Positions 44,489 to 57,400 of a stretch of 64,000 bases of DNA are shown piece by piece (position 1 is the first letter of the stretch; each line of letters opens with the position of its first letter). The position numbers and the translations under genes were made by a program. The stretch covers positions 186,001 to 250,000 of the forward strand of contig NZ_JAAQOM010000009.1 of assembly GCF_011682055.1 (NCBI RefSeq), given 5' to 3'. Below the pieces are notes generated by a model that ran no database searches, was not told the origin of the DNA, and was given only the letters and a program-made list of their open reading frames with translations. This stretch comes from Telluria antibiotica. GTDB taxonomy: Bacteria; Pseudomonadota; Gammaproteobacteria; Burkholderiales; Burkholderiaceae_D.

Positions 44489-46570
44489 ATGTCCGTCGCC
44501 GCTACCGCCACCCCTGCCGATCCTTTCGCGAGCCTGAATCCCGAACAACTGGCCGCCGTCGAGCACGACGTCGGCGCGGACGTCGTTCGGCCGCTGCTCG
44601 TCGTGGCGGGCGCCGGCTCCGGCAAGACGAACACACTGGCGTACCGGGTCGCGAAACTGATCCTGGCCGGCGCCGATGCGCAGCGCATCCTGCTGTTGAC
44701 GTTCTCGCGCCGCGCCGCGGGCGAGATGGGGCAGCGCGCGGCCGGCGTGCTGCAACGCGTGCTGGGCACGTCGTCCGCCGTCGGCAACCTGCCGTGGGCC
44801 GGCACGTTCCACAGCATCGGCGCCCGGCTGTTGCGCGAGTACGCGGGGCGGATCGGGCTGGAAGCGTCGTTCACGATCCACGACCGTGCCGATTCCGAAG
44901 ACTTGATGGGCCTCGTCCGGCAGGACATCGGCCTCGGCGCCACGGCCGGCCAGAAGCGCTTTCCGCTGAAGGGCACGTGCCTGGCGATTTACTCGCGCGT
45001 CGTCAACGGCCGCGAGCCGCTGGCCGACGTGCTGCAGTCGACGTTCCCGTGGTGTAGCGAATGGGAAGACCAGCTCAAGACCCTGTTCGGCGCGTACGTC
45101 GACGCGAAGCAGGAGCAGAACGTCCTCGACTACGACGACCTGCTGCTGTTCTGGGCCGAGATGGCGGCCGATCCCGAGCTGGGCCCCGAACTGGGCGCGC
45201 TGTTCGACCACGTGCTCGTCGACGAATACCAGGACACGAACCGCCTGCAAGCCGCCATCCTGCAAGGCATGAAGCCGGACGGGCGCGGCGTGATGGTCGT
45301 CGGCGACGACGCGCAGTCGATCTACTCGTTCCGTGGCGCGACCGTGCGCAACATCCTCGATTTCCCGCAGCAGTTCGCGCAGCCCGCGCGCATCATCACG
45401 CTGGACCGCAACTACCGCTCGACACAACCGATCCTCGACGCGTCGAACGCCGTCATCGCTGCCGCGCTGGAGCGCCACGCGAAGACGCTGTGGACCGATA
45501 AAGTGGCGAGCGCCAAGCCCCAGCTCGTGCTGATCCCGGACGAGGCCGAGCAGGCGCGCTGGGTCTGCAACCGCGTGCTGGAACAGCGCGACGCGGGCAT
45601 CGTGCTGAAGCAGCAGGCCGTGCTGTTCCGCGCCGCCAGCCACAGCGCGGCGCTCGAACTGGAACTCGTGCGGCGCAACGTCCCGTTCGTGAAATTCGGC
45701 GGACTGAAATTCCTCGAGGCCGCGCATATCAAGGACGTGCTCGCGATGCTGCGCTTCGCCCAGAATCCCGCGGGCAGGGTCGCGGGCTTCCGCGTCGTGC
45801 AACTCGTGCCCGGTGTCGGCCCGGCGACGGCGGCCCGCTTCCTGGACGCGGTGGCGGAAGCGGCGGACCCCGTCGCGGCCGTCGACGTCTTCCCCGCGCC
45901 CCCGCGCGCGCAAGGCGAGTGGGAACAGTTCACCGCACTGTTCCGCACCTTGCGAACGTCCGGCCTGCGCTGGCCGCTGGACGTGGAACTCGTGCGCGAC
46001 TGGTACCAGCCGCACCTCGAACGCCTGCACGACGACGCGCCCGTGCGCGCGGCCGACCTCGACCAGCTCGTCGCGCTCGCGGGCGGGTATGGCTCGCGCG
46101 AAACGTTCCTGACCGAACTCACGCTCGACCCGCCGGAAGCGACGAGCGACCGCGCCGGCCCGCCGCTGCTGGACGAGGACTACCTGATCCTGTCGACGAT
46201 CCACTCGGCCAAGGGGCAGGAGTGGAAGGCAGTGCACGTGCTGAACGTCGTCGACGGCTGCATCCCGTCCGACATGGCGACGGGCAGTGCGGAGGACATC
46301 GAGGAAGAGCGGCGCCTGCTGTACGTCGCGATGACGCGTGCCAAGGAGCACCTGCACCTCGTCGTGCCGAATCGCTTCTTCATCAAGCAGCAGGCGCAGA
46401 TGGGCGACCGCCACGTGTACGCGCAGCGTACGCGCTTCGTCACGCCGGCCATGCTCAAGCATTTCGAGGAATGCGTGTGGACGAATGCCGAAACGCAACA
46501 CATCCGCAAGCCGGTGCCGGATACGGTGCGGATGCTCGTGCGCGAACGTGCCCGGAACGCCTGGCGCTGA
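44489..46570 (+). CDS. UvrD/Rep-family ATP-dependent DNA helicase
   Basis: 693 residues, superfamily 1A. Motif I VVAGAGSGKTNTLA, motif II VDEYQDTN, motif III GDDAQSIYSFRGA, motif IV DRNYRST, motif V STIHSAKGQEWKAVHV and motif VI AMTRAKEHLH (in LLYVAMTRAKEHL) are all intact, so it should be an active 3'-5' helicase/translocase. The length and a shorter C-terminal region place it nearer to stand-alone UvrD-like paralogues than to RecB/AddA. It has no adjacent nuclease gene. Both flanks carry copies of the DnaA-box repeat. The ATG at 44489 has no strong ribosome site. Confidence 0.93.
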   Translation: MSVAATATPADPFASLNPEQLAAVEHDVGADVVRPLLVVAGAGSGKTNTLAYRVAKLILAGADAQRILLLTFSRRAAGEMGQRAAGVLQRVLGTSSAVGNLPWAGTFHSIGARLLREYAGRIGLEASFTIHDRADSEDLMGLVRQDIGLGATAGQKRFPLKGTCLAIYSRVVNGREPLADVLQSTFPWCSEWEDQLKTLFGAYVDAKQEQNVLDYDDLLLFWAEMAADPELGPELGALFDHVLVDEYQDTNRLQAAILQGMKPDGRGVMVVGDDAQSIYSFRGATVRNILDFPQQFAQPARIITLDRNYRSTQPILDASNAVIAAALERHAKTLWTDKVASAKPQLVLIPDEAEQARWVCNRVLEQRDAGIVLKQQAVLFRAASHSAALELELVRRNVPFVKFGGLKFLEAAHIKDVLAMLRFAQNPAGRVAGFRVVQLVPGVGPATAARFLDAVAEAADPVAAVDVFPAPPRAQGEWEQFTALFRTLRTSGLRWPLDVELVRDWYQPHLERLHDDAPVRAADLDQLVALAGGYGSRETFLTELTLDPPEATSDRAGPPLLDEDYLILSTIHSAKGQEWKAVHVLNVVDGCIPSDMATGSAEDIEEERRLLYVAMTRAKEHLHLVVPNRFFIKQQAQMGDRHVYAQRTRFVTPAMLKHFEECVWTNAETQHIRKPVPDTVRMLVRERARNAWR

Positions 46571-46636
46571 GGCAGGTACCCGGGTTTCTGGGAAATGACG
46601 GCAAGATGACAGGAAAAGTGGACAGAAGCGGCACCC

Positions 46637-46655
46637 GGGGGCAGAGTTATCCCCC
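46637..46655 (+). terminator. Hairpin downstream of the helicase gene, possible terminator
   Basis: GGGGG (46637-46641) and CCCCC (46651-46655) enclose a 9-base loop, and TTTTTG follows 8 bases later, so a rho-independent terminator is plausible though the T run is not directly adjacent. The loop and right arm overlap a TTATCCCCC sequence. Confidence 0.4.
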
Positions 46656-46741
46656 TCATCGACTTTTTGTAGGAATTTGCCTCATCCACATCATGTGCTT
46701 AAAACACGTGCACGTGCAAGTCATTGATTTTTAACGGCTTC

Positions 46742-46848
46742 GATTTTGCCTTTTCGTTGTGCAGTTTGTTGAAACCCGCATCAATACTGCGGTTCTGGCT
46801 TGTCAAGAGGCGCTTGTCCACACAGTTATCCACATTTCTTGTGGATAT
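46742..46848. repeat. DnaA-box-bearing repeat, right copy
   Basis: Same orientation as the left copy. It has TTGTCCACA (46814-46822), a perfect DnaA box TTATCCACA (46826-46834) and TGTGGATAT (46840-46848). The box starts are 12 and 14 bases apart, exactly as in the left copy. Upstream blocks TTGTTGAAA and TGTCAAGAGG are shared with it. Confidence 0.75.
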
Positions 46849-46959
46849 TAAAATTAATCCCGTCGAATCAATATCTTAGCTCATGGACTTGAGGCGGCGT
46901 CGAGTTGTTCGCGTCGATCAAGACGTGTTAACGCGTGAAATGACTGCCTGGCTGCTCGG

Positions 46960-47784
46960 TCAGTCGAGCGAGGCGCGCAGCGCCTGCAGTGCGGCGAGCG
47001 CACCCAGCGGAATGCCGATGCCCATACCGGCCGCGACGTGCGGTTCGCGCGGGTTGATGCGCACGAGGGGCGCACGCTGGGCCTCGCACAGGCGGCGCAC
47101 GGAGGGGACGTCCGTGCCCGCGCCCAGCTCGACGACGACGACGTTGCGCACGTGACGGCGCCAGCGTTCCAGGCGCTCGTACTGGCGCATCGTACGGTCA
47201 TCGAGCCAGCGGCCGTCGCCGAACATCAGGATGTTGGGCCGCGCGAGCCGGCCGCAGTGCGGGCAGCGGGGCAGCGGCGGCGCCATCAGGCACGTCGCAG
47301 GGTCGACGAGGGGATCGACGGTGTCGGCGGGCCAGATGGCGTCGCCGCACGGTCCCGTGCATTGCAGGTGGTGGATCGAGCCATGGCATTCGACGATGCG
47401 TTCCAGGTCGAAGCCGGCGCGCTGGAACTGGCCGTCGACGTTGCTCGTGAAGACGAACGCGCCGTGCGACAGGCGGGCGCCGATGTCGCGCAAGATCGCG
47501 AAGCCCGCATGCGGCACCGTGTTCCGGTACAGCGCGAGGCGATGGCCGTAGAAACCCCACGCCAGTTCCGGGTGCGTGTCGAAGCCGTGCGGGTTCGCGA
47601 TCTCGATGAAGCGGATGCCGGCGGTGGCCAGCGCAGGATACGCGCGCCAGAAGCCGTGGTCGCCGCGGAAGTCCGGCAAGCCCGAATCGACGCCGATCCC
47701 GGCGCCTGCGCCGATCAGGAGGCCGTCCGCCTCGCGCAGCAACGCGGCCGCGCGGGCGAGGGCGGCATCGTCGTCCGGGCTCAT
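46960..47784 (-). CDS. SIR2-family NAD-dependent protein deacylase
   Basis: 274 residues. The NAD-binding motif GAGAGIGVDSGLPDFRG and TSNVDGQF are the sirtuin signatures; the catalytic His is in ECHGSIH; four Cys (CTGPC and CPHCG) form the zinc site, the first pair spaced by three residues instead of two. It removes acyl groups from lysine using NAD. It overlaps the upstream HD gene by four bases (ATGA) and is coupled to it. Confidence 0.9.
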   Translation of the reverse strand: MSPDDDAALARAAALLREADGLLIGAGAGIGVDSGLPDFRGDHGFWRAYPALATAGIRFIEIANPHGFDTHPELAWGFYGHRLALYRNTVPHAGFAILRDIGARLSHGAFVFTSNVDGQFQRAGFDLERIVECHGSIHHLQCTGPCGDAIWPADTVDPLVDPATCLMAPPLPRCPHCGRLARPNILMFGDGRWLDDRTMRQYERLERWRRHVRNVVVVELGAGTDVPSVRRLCEAQRAPLVRINPREPHVAAGMGIGIPLGALAALQALRASLD

Positions 47785-48416
47785 GCTCCGTCCCCGTCGA
47801 TGCGCCGCTGCAGGCGTTCCAGCTCGGCGAGGAAGCGTTCGGCGGCCAGCGCGGGCGCCCACGGTTCCCATGGCGGACAGTCGTAGACGTCGACGAGCGG
47901 ATCGCGCTCCAGCACGGGCGAGCGGATTTTCAACGTCGTGCGCACTTCCCGTTCCGACCAGCCGGCCACGTGCACGGCTTCGCTGGCGGCGGCGAGACGG
48001 TCGGCGCGCTTGTGCGATTGGTGCTCGGCCGGCGTCCACGCGGGCAGGCGGTAGCGCAGGAACACGGCCTGTTCCAGCCGGCGGGTGAGGGCGCGGAAAC
48101 CCTCGCCGAGGAATGGCTTGATCGGCGACACGGCGTCGAAGCCGAGCAAGCCTTCTTCCGCATCGTGCAGCAGCTCGCGCAATTCCACGACGGGCGCGAG
48201 CGGCGCGGGCGCGGCGGCCCGGCGCAACAGCATCACGGCGATCGAGTGCTGCGCGACGGACAGCGGCAAGGGCCACGCGGAATGGCCGCCCCAGCGGTAG
48301 GTGCGCGCGAGGCCGAGGGCGAGGTCGCTGTCGTCCCAGTCGAACGGCGTGGGGTTCAACAGGTCGAGCCGCTTGCCGGACGGCATGCGTACCCAGGCGC
48401 GCATGTCGGGCGCCAT
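47781..48416 (-). CDS. HD-domain phosphohydrolase
   Basis: 211 residues with an HD pattern: HSIAVMLL (first His), ELLHDAEE (His-Asp pair) and KRADRLAAA later. It resembles the YfbR/5'-nucleotidase-like HD family used in nucleotide clean-up. Substrate unknown. The N-terminus MRAWVRMPSGKRLDLLNPTP is a conserved start in this subfamily. Coupled to the sirtuin gene. Confidence 0.85.
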   Translation of the reverse strand: MAPDMRAWVRMPSGKRLDLLNPTPFDWDDSDLALGLARTYRWGGHSAWPLPLSVAQHSIAVMLLRRAAAPAPLAPVVELRELLHDAEEGLLGFDAVSPIKPFLGEGFRALTRRLEQAVFLRYRLPAWTPAEHQSHKRADRLAAASEAVHVAGWSEREVRTTLKIRSPVLERDPLVDVYDCPPWEPWAPALAAERFLAELERLQRRIDGDGA

Positions 48417-48569
48417 CTCAACGGATTCTCGCTACGGTGCTCATGGGCCGATTCTACACGGCCGGGCCGGCCGACCCCGGCAGGATTGACGCGGCCGTAC
48501 ACAGCGCCCCGTTCGCGGTTTATAGTAGGCTGCTGCCGGCGCGGGCCGGACCAAAGGAGCGCAGCGAAG

Positions 48570-50117
48570 ATGGGAGAGATTGCCAAACGGATCGATTGCG
48601 ACGTGCTCGTCGTGGGCGGCGGCATCAATGGTGCCGGCATCGCACGCGACGCGGCGGGGCGCGGCTTGTCCGTCGTGTTGTGCGAAAAAGACGATCTGGC
48701 CCAGCATACGTCGTCCGCGTCCAGCAAGCTGATCCACGGCGGGCTGCGCTATCTGGAGCAATACCACTTCGGCCTCGTGCGCAAGGCGCTGGCCGAGCGT
48801 GAAGTGTTGCTGAAGAGCGCGCCGCACATCATTCATCCACTGCGTTTCCTGATGCCGCATGCGCCGGGGCAGCGGCCCGCGTGGATGATCCGCGCCGGCC
48901 TGTTTCTTTACGACCACCTGGCGCCGCGCGATTTCCTGCCCGCGTCCGGTGCCATCGCGTTGCGCGCGACGCCGGCCGGCGCGGCGCTGCAACCGCAGTT
49001 CGCGCGGGGGTTCGCGTATTCCGATGCCTGGGTCGACGATGCGCGCCTCGTCGTGCTGGCCGCGCTCGATGCGCGCGAGCGCGGCGCCACCGTGCTCACG
49101 CGCACGCGCTGCGTACGCGTGCGGCGCGATGCCGCGCGCTGGGATGCCGAGCTGCGCGGCGCGGACGGCGTGATCCACGTGCACGCGCGCTGCCTCGTCA
49201 ACGCCGCCGGGCCGTGGGCCGGCAGCTTGTTGCACGAGACGGGCGCCGGTCCCGCGCGGCCCATGCGCCTCGTGAAAGGCAGCCACATCGTCGTGCCGCG
49301 GCTGTTCGACGGGCCCGACGCGTTCCTGCTGCAGCAGCCCGACGGCCGCATCGTGTTCGCGCTGCCGTACGAGGGCGCGTTCACGCTGGTCGGCACGACG
49401 GACGTCGACCACGACCCCGCCGACCTCGACCGCGTCGCCATCAGCGCCGCCGAGACGGCGTACCTGTGCGACGCCGTGAACCGCTGCTTCACGCGCCGCA
49501 TCGCTCCGGCGGACGTCGTGTGGAGCTATGCGGGCGTGCGCCCCCTGATCGACGAAGGCGGCAGCAATGCGTCGTCCGCCAGCCGCGACTACCGCTTCGA
49601 GCACGACACGGCCGGCGGCGCGCCGCTGTTGTCCGTGTTCGGGGGCAAGGTCACGACGTTCCGCAAGCTGGCCGAGCAGGCCGTCGACTGGATCGGCCCC
49701 CGGCTGGGCCGCAGCATGCCGCCCTGGACGGCGCACGCGTGCCTGCCCGGCGGCGACTTGTACGGCAAAGTGCCGCTCGCGCGGGCCGTGCTGGAATACG
49801 ACGGCTGGGTGCGTACGCGGCGCCAGCAATTCGCGTGGCTGCCCGAAGCCTTGCTGGCGCGGTATGCCCGCAGCTACGGCACGCGGCTGTCCGCGCTGCT
49901 GGCCCATTGCCGTTCGCGCGCCGACCTGGGCGAGGAAATCGTGCCCGGCCTGTTCGAGGTCGAGGCCGAGTATCTCGTGCGCCAGGAATGGGCCCGGTGC
50001 GCCGACGACATCCTGTGGCGCCGCACGAAGCTGGGGCTGCACGCGCCGCCCGGTGCCGCGCACCGTCTCGACGCGTGGCTGGCCGCGCATCACGGCGCGG
50101 CGGTCACCGAGCCGTGA
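48570..50117 (+). CDS. glpD: Glycerol-3-phosphate dehydrogenase, FAD-dependent
   Basis: 515 residues, the usual GlpD length. The FAD dinucleotide motif LVVGGGINGAGIARDAAGRG and SSASSKLIHGGLRYLE are diagnostic, and GGKVTTFRKLAE is the C-terminal FAD contact. It oxidises glycerol 3-phosphate to dihydroxyacetone phosphate at the inner membrane and feeds electrons to quinone. The ATG at 48570 follows AAAGGAG. Upstream in-frame codons are not coding-like. No glpK or glpF is adjacent. Confidence 0.95.
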   Translation: MGEIAKRIDCDVLVVGGGINGAGIARDAAGRGLSVVLCEKDDLAQHTSSASSKLIHGGLRYLEQYHFGLVRKALAEREVLLKSAPHIIHPLRFLMPHAPGQRPAWMIRAGLFLYDHLAPRDFLPASGAIALRATPAGAALQPQFARGFAYSDAWVDDARLVVLAALDARERGATVLTRTRCVRVRRDAARWDAELRGADGVIHVHARCLVNAAGPWAGSLLHETGAGPARPMRLVKGSHIVVPRLFDGPDAFLLQQPDGRIVFALPYEGAFTLVGTTDVDHDPADLDRVAISAAETAYLCDAVNRCFTRRIAPADVVWSYAGVRPLIDEGGSNASSASRDYRFEHDTAGGAPLLSVFGGKVTTFRKLAEQAVDWIGPRLGRSMPPWTAHACLPGGDLYGKVPLARAVLEYDGWVRTRRQQFAWLPEALLARYARSYGTRLSALLAHCRSRADLGEEIVPGLFEVEAEYLVRQEWARCADDILWRRTKLGLHAPPGAAHRLDAWLAAHHGAAVTEP

Positions 50118-50126
50118 TGTGCCGCG

Positions 50127-52811
<2,685 letters not shown>

Positions 52812-52988
52812 GGAAATCCTATCGAATATGTACGTCGGACCCGCGCGCGCGGCGGGTAGGGCGCGCGCGGCCAATCCGCCAATCTACGGTCAAACGGCGC
52901 GCACTGTCAAATGACCAAGCAGACAGACAGCGGACGTGGCGCGGCGATGGGCGTATGATCGGCGACGCACACGACCAAGGAGGGACGG

Positions 52989-53612
52989 ATGAAACTGTAC
53001 ACGAGCAGCCGCGCGCCGAATCCGCGCCGCGTGCTGATGTTCATGGCGGAGAAGGGCGTCGCCGACGTCCGCACGGTGCAGGTCGACCTGGGCACGGCCG
53101 AGCACCGCAGCGAGGCCTTCATGGCCCTGAACCCGATGGCCCAGGTACCCGTGCTGGAACTGGACGACGGCCGCACCCTGGCCGAGACGCGCGCCATCTG
53201 TACTTACCTGGAGGGCGTCCACCCCGATCCGAACCTGATGGGCGAAGGATTCGAGGAACGGGCGTTCATCGAGATGATGGACCGGCGCTGCGAGCTGCAG
53301 CTGTTCCTGCGCATCGCCAACTGCATCCGCCACACGCATCCGGGCCTCGCGCCGCTCGAGCAGCCGCAGTTCGCCGAATTCGGCGCGGCGCAGGGCGCCA
53401 AGGTCAGGGAGTCGACGCACTGGCTGGACGGGGTGCTCGCCGACCGCGACTACGTGGCCGGCGACCGCTTCACGATCGCCGACATCACGGCATTCTGCGC
53501 GCTGGAATTCGCGCGCGGGCTGATGAAGTACCGGCCGGCCGACGACGGCCTCGCGAACCTGCAGGCGTGGCGTGACCGGATCGCGCAGCGCCCGAGCGCG
53601 CAGGCCGTGTAG
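52989..53612 (+). CDS. Glutathione S-transferase family protein
   Basis: 207 residues. Thioredoxin-like domain with KLYTSSRAPNPRRVLMFMAEKGV and the cis-Pro loop AQVPVLELDDGRTLAETRAI (both in part), followed by an alpha C-domain with the DRFTIADITAF capping motif. Cytosolic. A clear AAGGAGG ribosome site precedes the ATG. It is divergent from the aminopeptidase and has no partner gene on its strand. Confidence 0.9.
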   Translation: MKLYTSSRAPNPRRVLMFMAEKGVADVRTVQVDLGTAEHRSEAFMALNPMAQVPVLELDDGRTLAETRAICTYLEGVHPDPNLMGEGFEERAFIEMMDRRCELQLFLRIANCIRHTHPGLAPLEQPQFAEFGAAQGAKVRESTHWLDGVLADRDYVAGDRFTIADITAFCALEFARGLMKYRPADDGLANLQAWRDRIAQRPSAQAV

Positions 53613-53625
53613 TCACGCCATCGCG

Positions 53626-54492
53626 TCAGCCGACGCGCTTGTACCAGGGGCGGTCGCCCTCGATCGCCTGGTACCTGCCGGCGTACGCGTCCGACACGGC
53701 CAGCGGCCGGTCAAGGCACAGCACGCCGAAGCGCGCCAGGCTGTCGTGGAACAGCCGCAGCACGCGCTGGCGCAGCACGGGACCGAAGTCGGACAGGGCG
53801 CCGCAGCACAGGATCGCCTGGAACTCGTTGAACGAGGCATCCGTCACCAGGCTGTACTGCGACCACGTGATGCGCCGGCGCAGCTGCGGCTGCAGGCGCG
53901 CCTGGCCATCGCGCATTTCGAAGTACGTCGACAGCGCCGCATGACCGCCGCTCGCCGCGTACCGGTTCTGCGCGGCGTCCAGCGCGGCCACGGGTAGCCA
54001 GGCATCCTGATGCTGGGCCACCAGTTCCTCGTTGGCGAGGGTCGCGTGGATGTCCAGCTTGCCCAGCACGCCTTCTTCGGCCAGCACGATGGCGAGCGTC
54101 CATGCTTCGCCGACGCCGGCGCATTCCGCGGCCCATACCCGCGGCACGGGCCACGCGCGCAGCGACGGTGCGAGGACCGTGCGCAGGCGTTGCGTATGGC
54201 CCGTATTCTCGAACAGCTCGATGGGCTGCGGTGCCAGCGCGCGCAGCAGGGCCGACGCCGCGGCCGGGTCGTGCAGGATTTTTTCCTGCAGCCCGGACAG
54301 CGTGGCGGCGCCGTGCGCGTGCATGGCGTCGGCCAGCCGGCGCCGGAGGTAAGCCCGGTCGTAGCCGCGAAACTCGTGACCGAAGCGCTGGAACAGGGCT
54401 TCCAGCAGCAGCTCCGTTTCCAGGTCCTCGACCGCGAGCCCGGCCGCGAGGCCGGTCCACGCATTGGAAATCACCTGCGTCGCTGCCGGCAT
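53626..54492 (-). CDS. CheR-like protein with degenerate methyltransferase site
   Basis: 288 residues laid out as CheR (N-terminal helical domain, then a Rossmann domain), but key motifs are altered. The FFR loop reads IELFENTGH (91-99); the SAM loop CSTGEEPYS is CAGVGEAWT (124-132); the AT-Asp-Ile motif that holds SAM ribose is ATLAN (150-154); CRNVLIYF is CCGALSDF (229-236). The RLFHDSL and C-terminal GDRPWYKRVG blocks remain. It is probably not a functional receptor methyltransferase and may act as a scaffold. It is translationally coupled (TGATG) to the poly-HAMP kinase. Confidence 0.8.
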   Translation of the reverse strand: MPAATQVISNAWTGLAAGLAVEDLETELLLEALFQRFGHEFRGYDRAYLRRRLADAMHAHGAATLSGLQEKILHDPAAASALLRALAPQPIELFENTGHTQRLRTVLAPSLRAWPVPRVWAAECAGVGEAWTLAIVLAEEGVLGKLDIHATLANEELVAQHQDAWLPVAALDAAQNRYAASGGHAALSTYFEMRDGQARLQPQLRRRITWSQYSLVTDASFNEFQAILCCGALSDFGPVLRQRVLRLFHDSLARFGVLCLDRPLAVSDAYAGRYQAIEGDRPWYKRVG

Positions 54493-57400
54493 CAGTGCAA
54501 CCACACCCGCATCATCGACAGCAGCTGCGCGACGTCGACGGGCTTCGTGATGTAGTCGGACGCGCCGGCCGCGATGCACTTGTCGCGGTCACCCTTCATC
54601 GCCTTCGCCGTCAGGGTGATGATCGGCAGCGATTTGAATTTCGGGATGCGGCGGATGGCGCGCATCGTGTCGTAGCCGTCCATCTCCGGCATCATGATGT
54701 CCATCAGGACGATCTCGATGGTCGGATCCTTTTCCAGCACCTCGATGCCGTCGCGGCCGTTCTCCGCGAACAACACCTGCATCTGCTGGCGCTCCAGCAG
54801 CGACGACAGGGCAAAGATGTTGCGCAGGTCATCGTCGACGATCAACACCTTGCGTCCGGCGAGGCCGCCGTCCGCCGCGTGGATCTCTTCCAGCATGCGG
54901 CGCTGCGTCTCCGGCAGGCTGGCCTGCGAGCGGTGCAGGAACAGCGCCGTCTCGTCGAGCAGGCGCTCGGGCGAGCGCGCGTCCTTGACGACGATGGTCT
55001 TGGCGTAGCGCTTCAGTTTCGTGACCTCCTTGCGCGACAACTCCTGCGCCGTGTAGATCACGATCGGCAGGTCGCGGAGTTGCCGCTGCTTGCCGATCTG
55101 GTCGAGCAGGTCGAAGCCGGAAATGTCGGGCAAGGTGAGGTCCAGCACCATGCAGTCGAAGTGCTGTTGCGCGAGCGCCTCCAGCGCCGCCTTGCCGTCT
55201 TCCGCCGTCACGATGCGCACGTCGGAATCGCCGATCAGGCCCACGATCGATTCTCGCTGCGCCATGTCGTCCTCGACGACGAGCAGGCTCCGCTTGCCGC
55301 CCATGAGGAATTTCTGGATGCGCTTGAATTCCTCCTGCAGCATCTCGCGGCTCACCGGTTTGTTGATGTACGAGATCGCGCCCTGGCGCAGCGCGCGCTC
55401 GCGCTCGCGCAGCGACGACATCACGTGCACGGGGATGTGGCGCGTGCTCGGGTCGCGCTTCAGGCGGTCGAGCACCGTGAAGCCGTCGATGTCGGGCAGG
55501 TCGATGTCGAGCAGGATCGCGGACGGCAGGTAGTCGCGGGCGAGCGACAGCGCGGAATCGCCGCGGTGCGTGACGATGCCCTTGAAGTTCTTTTCGCGGG
55601 CGAATTCGAGCAGGGTCTTGGCGAAGCGCTCGTCGTCCTCGACGATCAGCACGGACGGGTCGCCCGGCACGATCAGGCCGCGGTCGTCGAGCATCGTCGC
55701 GTACTCGACGAGGCCGCCGGACGGGTCGCTCAGCGCGACGCTCGTGACGGCGCCGCCGGTATCGGCTTCCGGTTCCGCTTCCAGCAGCATCATCGGTGCC
55801 GGCACGGCCGACTGTTGCGGCTGCGGCGGCGCGAGGCGCGCCGGTTGCGGCTGGCGGGTCTGTTCGTAGTTGATGAAGCCCGCGCGGTTGTACGGCAGGT
55901 ACAAGGTGAAGGTGGAGCCGATGTTGACGGTCGATTCCACGCGGATCTCGCCACCCAGGAGGCGCGCCAGTTCGCGCGAGATCGACAGGCCCAGGCCCGT
56001 GCCGCCGTATTTGCGGGCGGTGGAGCCGTCGGCCTGCTGGAATGCCTCGAAGATCAGCTGCAGCTTGTCGGACGGGATGCCGACGCCCGTGTCGCGCACG
56101 GAGAACGCCAGCACGGCGTCCGCATGCAGCAGGTGCGGGTGGTCGGCCGTCCAGCCGCTCGTCACGAGGCTGATCGTCAGCGACACGTTGCCGTGGCTCG
56201 TGAACTTGAACGCGTTCGACAACAGGTTCTTCAAGACCTGCTGCAGGCGCGTGGTGTCGGTCATGACGGCGGTCGGCAGGTTCTCGGCCAGCTCCACCGC
56301 GAAACCGAGGTGCTTCGCCTCGGCCATGTGACGGAACGTGCGGTCCACGTAGTTCCGCAGGTTCGAGAAGCGGTATTCCGACACGTCCAGCGTGACGGTA
56401 CCGGACTCGATCTTCGACAGGTCGAGGATGTCGTTAATGAGCGTCAGCAGGTCGGAGCCGGAGCCGTGGATCGTTTTCGCGAATTCCACCTGCTTCGACG
56501 ACAGATTGCCTTCCGGGTTGTCGGACAGCTGCTGCGCGAGGATCAACAGGGAGTTCAGCGGCGTACGCAGTTCGTGCGACATGTTCGCGAGGAACTCGGA
56601 CTTGTACTTGGAGGACAGCGCCAGCTGCGTGGCCTTTTCTTCCAGCGCCAGCTTCGCCTGTTCCACCTCGCGGTTCTTGCGTTCCACCTCGATGTTCTGC
56701 TCGGACAGGAGGCGCGCTTTTTCCGCCAGCTCCTGGTTGGTCTGCTGCAGTTCCTGCGCCAGCGACTGCGACTGCGTCAGCAGCGATTCCGTCCGGCTGT
56801 TCGCCTCGATCGTGTTCAGCACGACGCCGATCGATTCCATCAGCTGGTCGAGGAACGAAAGGTGGGTTTCCGTGAAGCGGTCCAGCGACGCGATCTCGAT
56901 GACGGCCTTGACCTGCTGTTCGAACAGGATCGGCAACACGACGATATTGGTCGGCGGCGCCGAACCGAGGCCGGAGGACACGACGATGTAGTCGCGCGGG
57001 ACGTCCGTCAGCCAGATGCGCGTCTTTTCCAGCGCGCACTGGCCAACGAGGCCTTCGCCCGGCAGGAACGACGTCGGCAGCTTGCGGCTCGAGCGGTAGC
57101 CGTAGCTCGCGATCATGCGCAGGCGCGCGTCGGCTTCCTGCGAATCCATCATATAGAACACGCCGTGGTGCGCCGAGACGAGCGGAGCGAGCTCCGACAG
57201 GATCAGCTTCGTCACCGCCTGCAGGTCGCGCTGGCCCTGCAGCAGCCGCGTGAAGCGCGCCAGGTTGGTCTTCAGCCAGTCCTGCTGCGCGTTCTTCTGC
57301 GTCGTCTCCTTCAGGTTGCGGATCATCTCGTTGATGTTGTCCTTCAGGTAGGACACTTCGCCGCGCGCTTCCACCTGGATGGAACGCGAGAGGTCGCCGC

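Larger units (their letters stand above)
46571..46959. other. AT-rich intergenic region after the helicase, right repeat
   Basis: These 389 bases hold no gene. They contain a hairpin after the helicase, a TCATCCACA box (46682-46690), a CACGTGCACGTG palindrome (46705-46716), and the right repeat copy at 46742-46848. The convergent sirtuin gene ends at 46960. Confidence 0.7.

Noticed and set aside
44132..46959. Chromosomal replication origin
   Set aside because: DnaA-box-like sites are present, but no dnaA, dnaN, gyrB, rpmH or parAB genes are nearby and boxes are too few; a titration or regulatory role is preferred.
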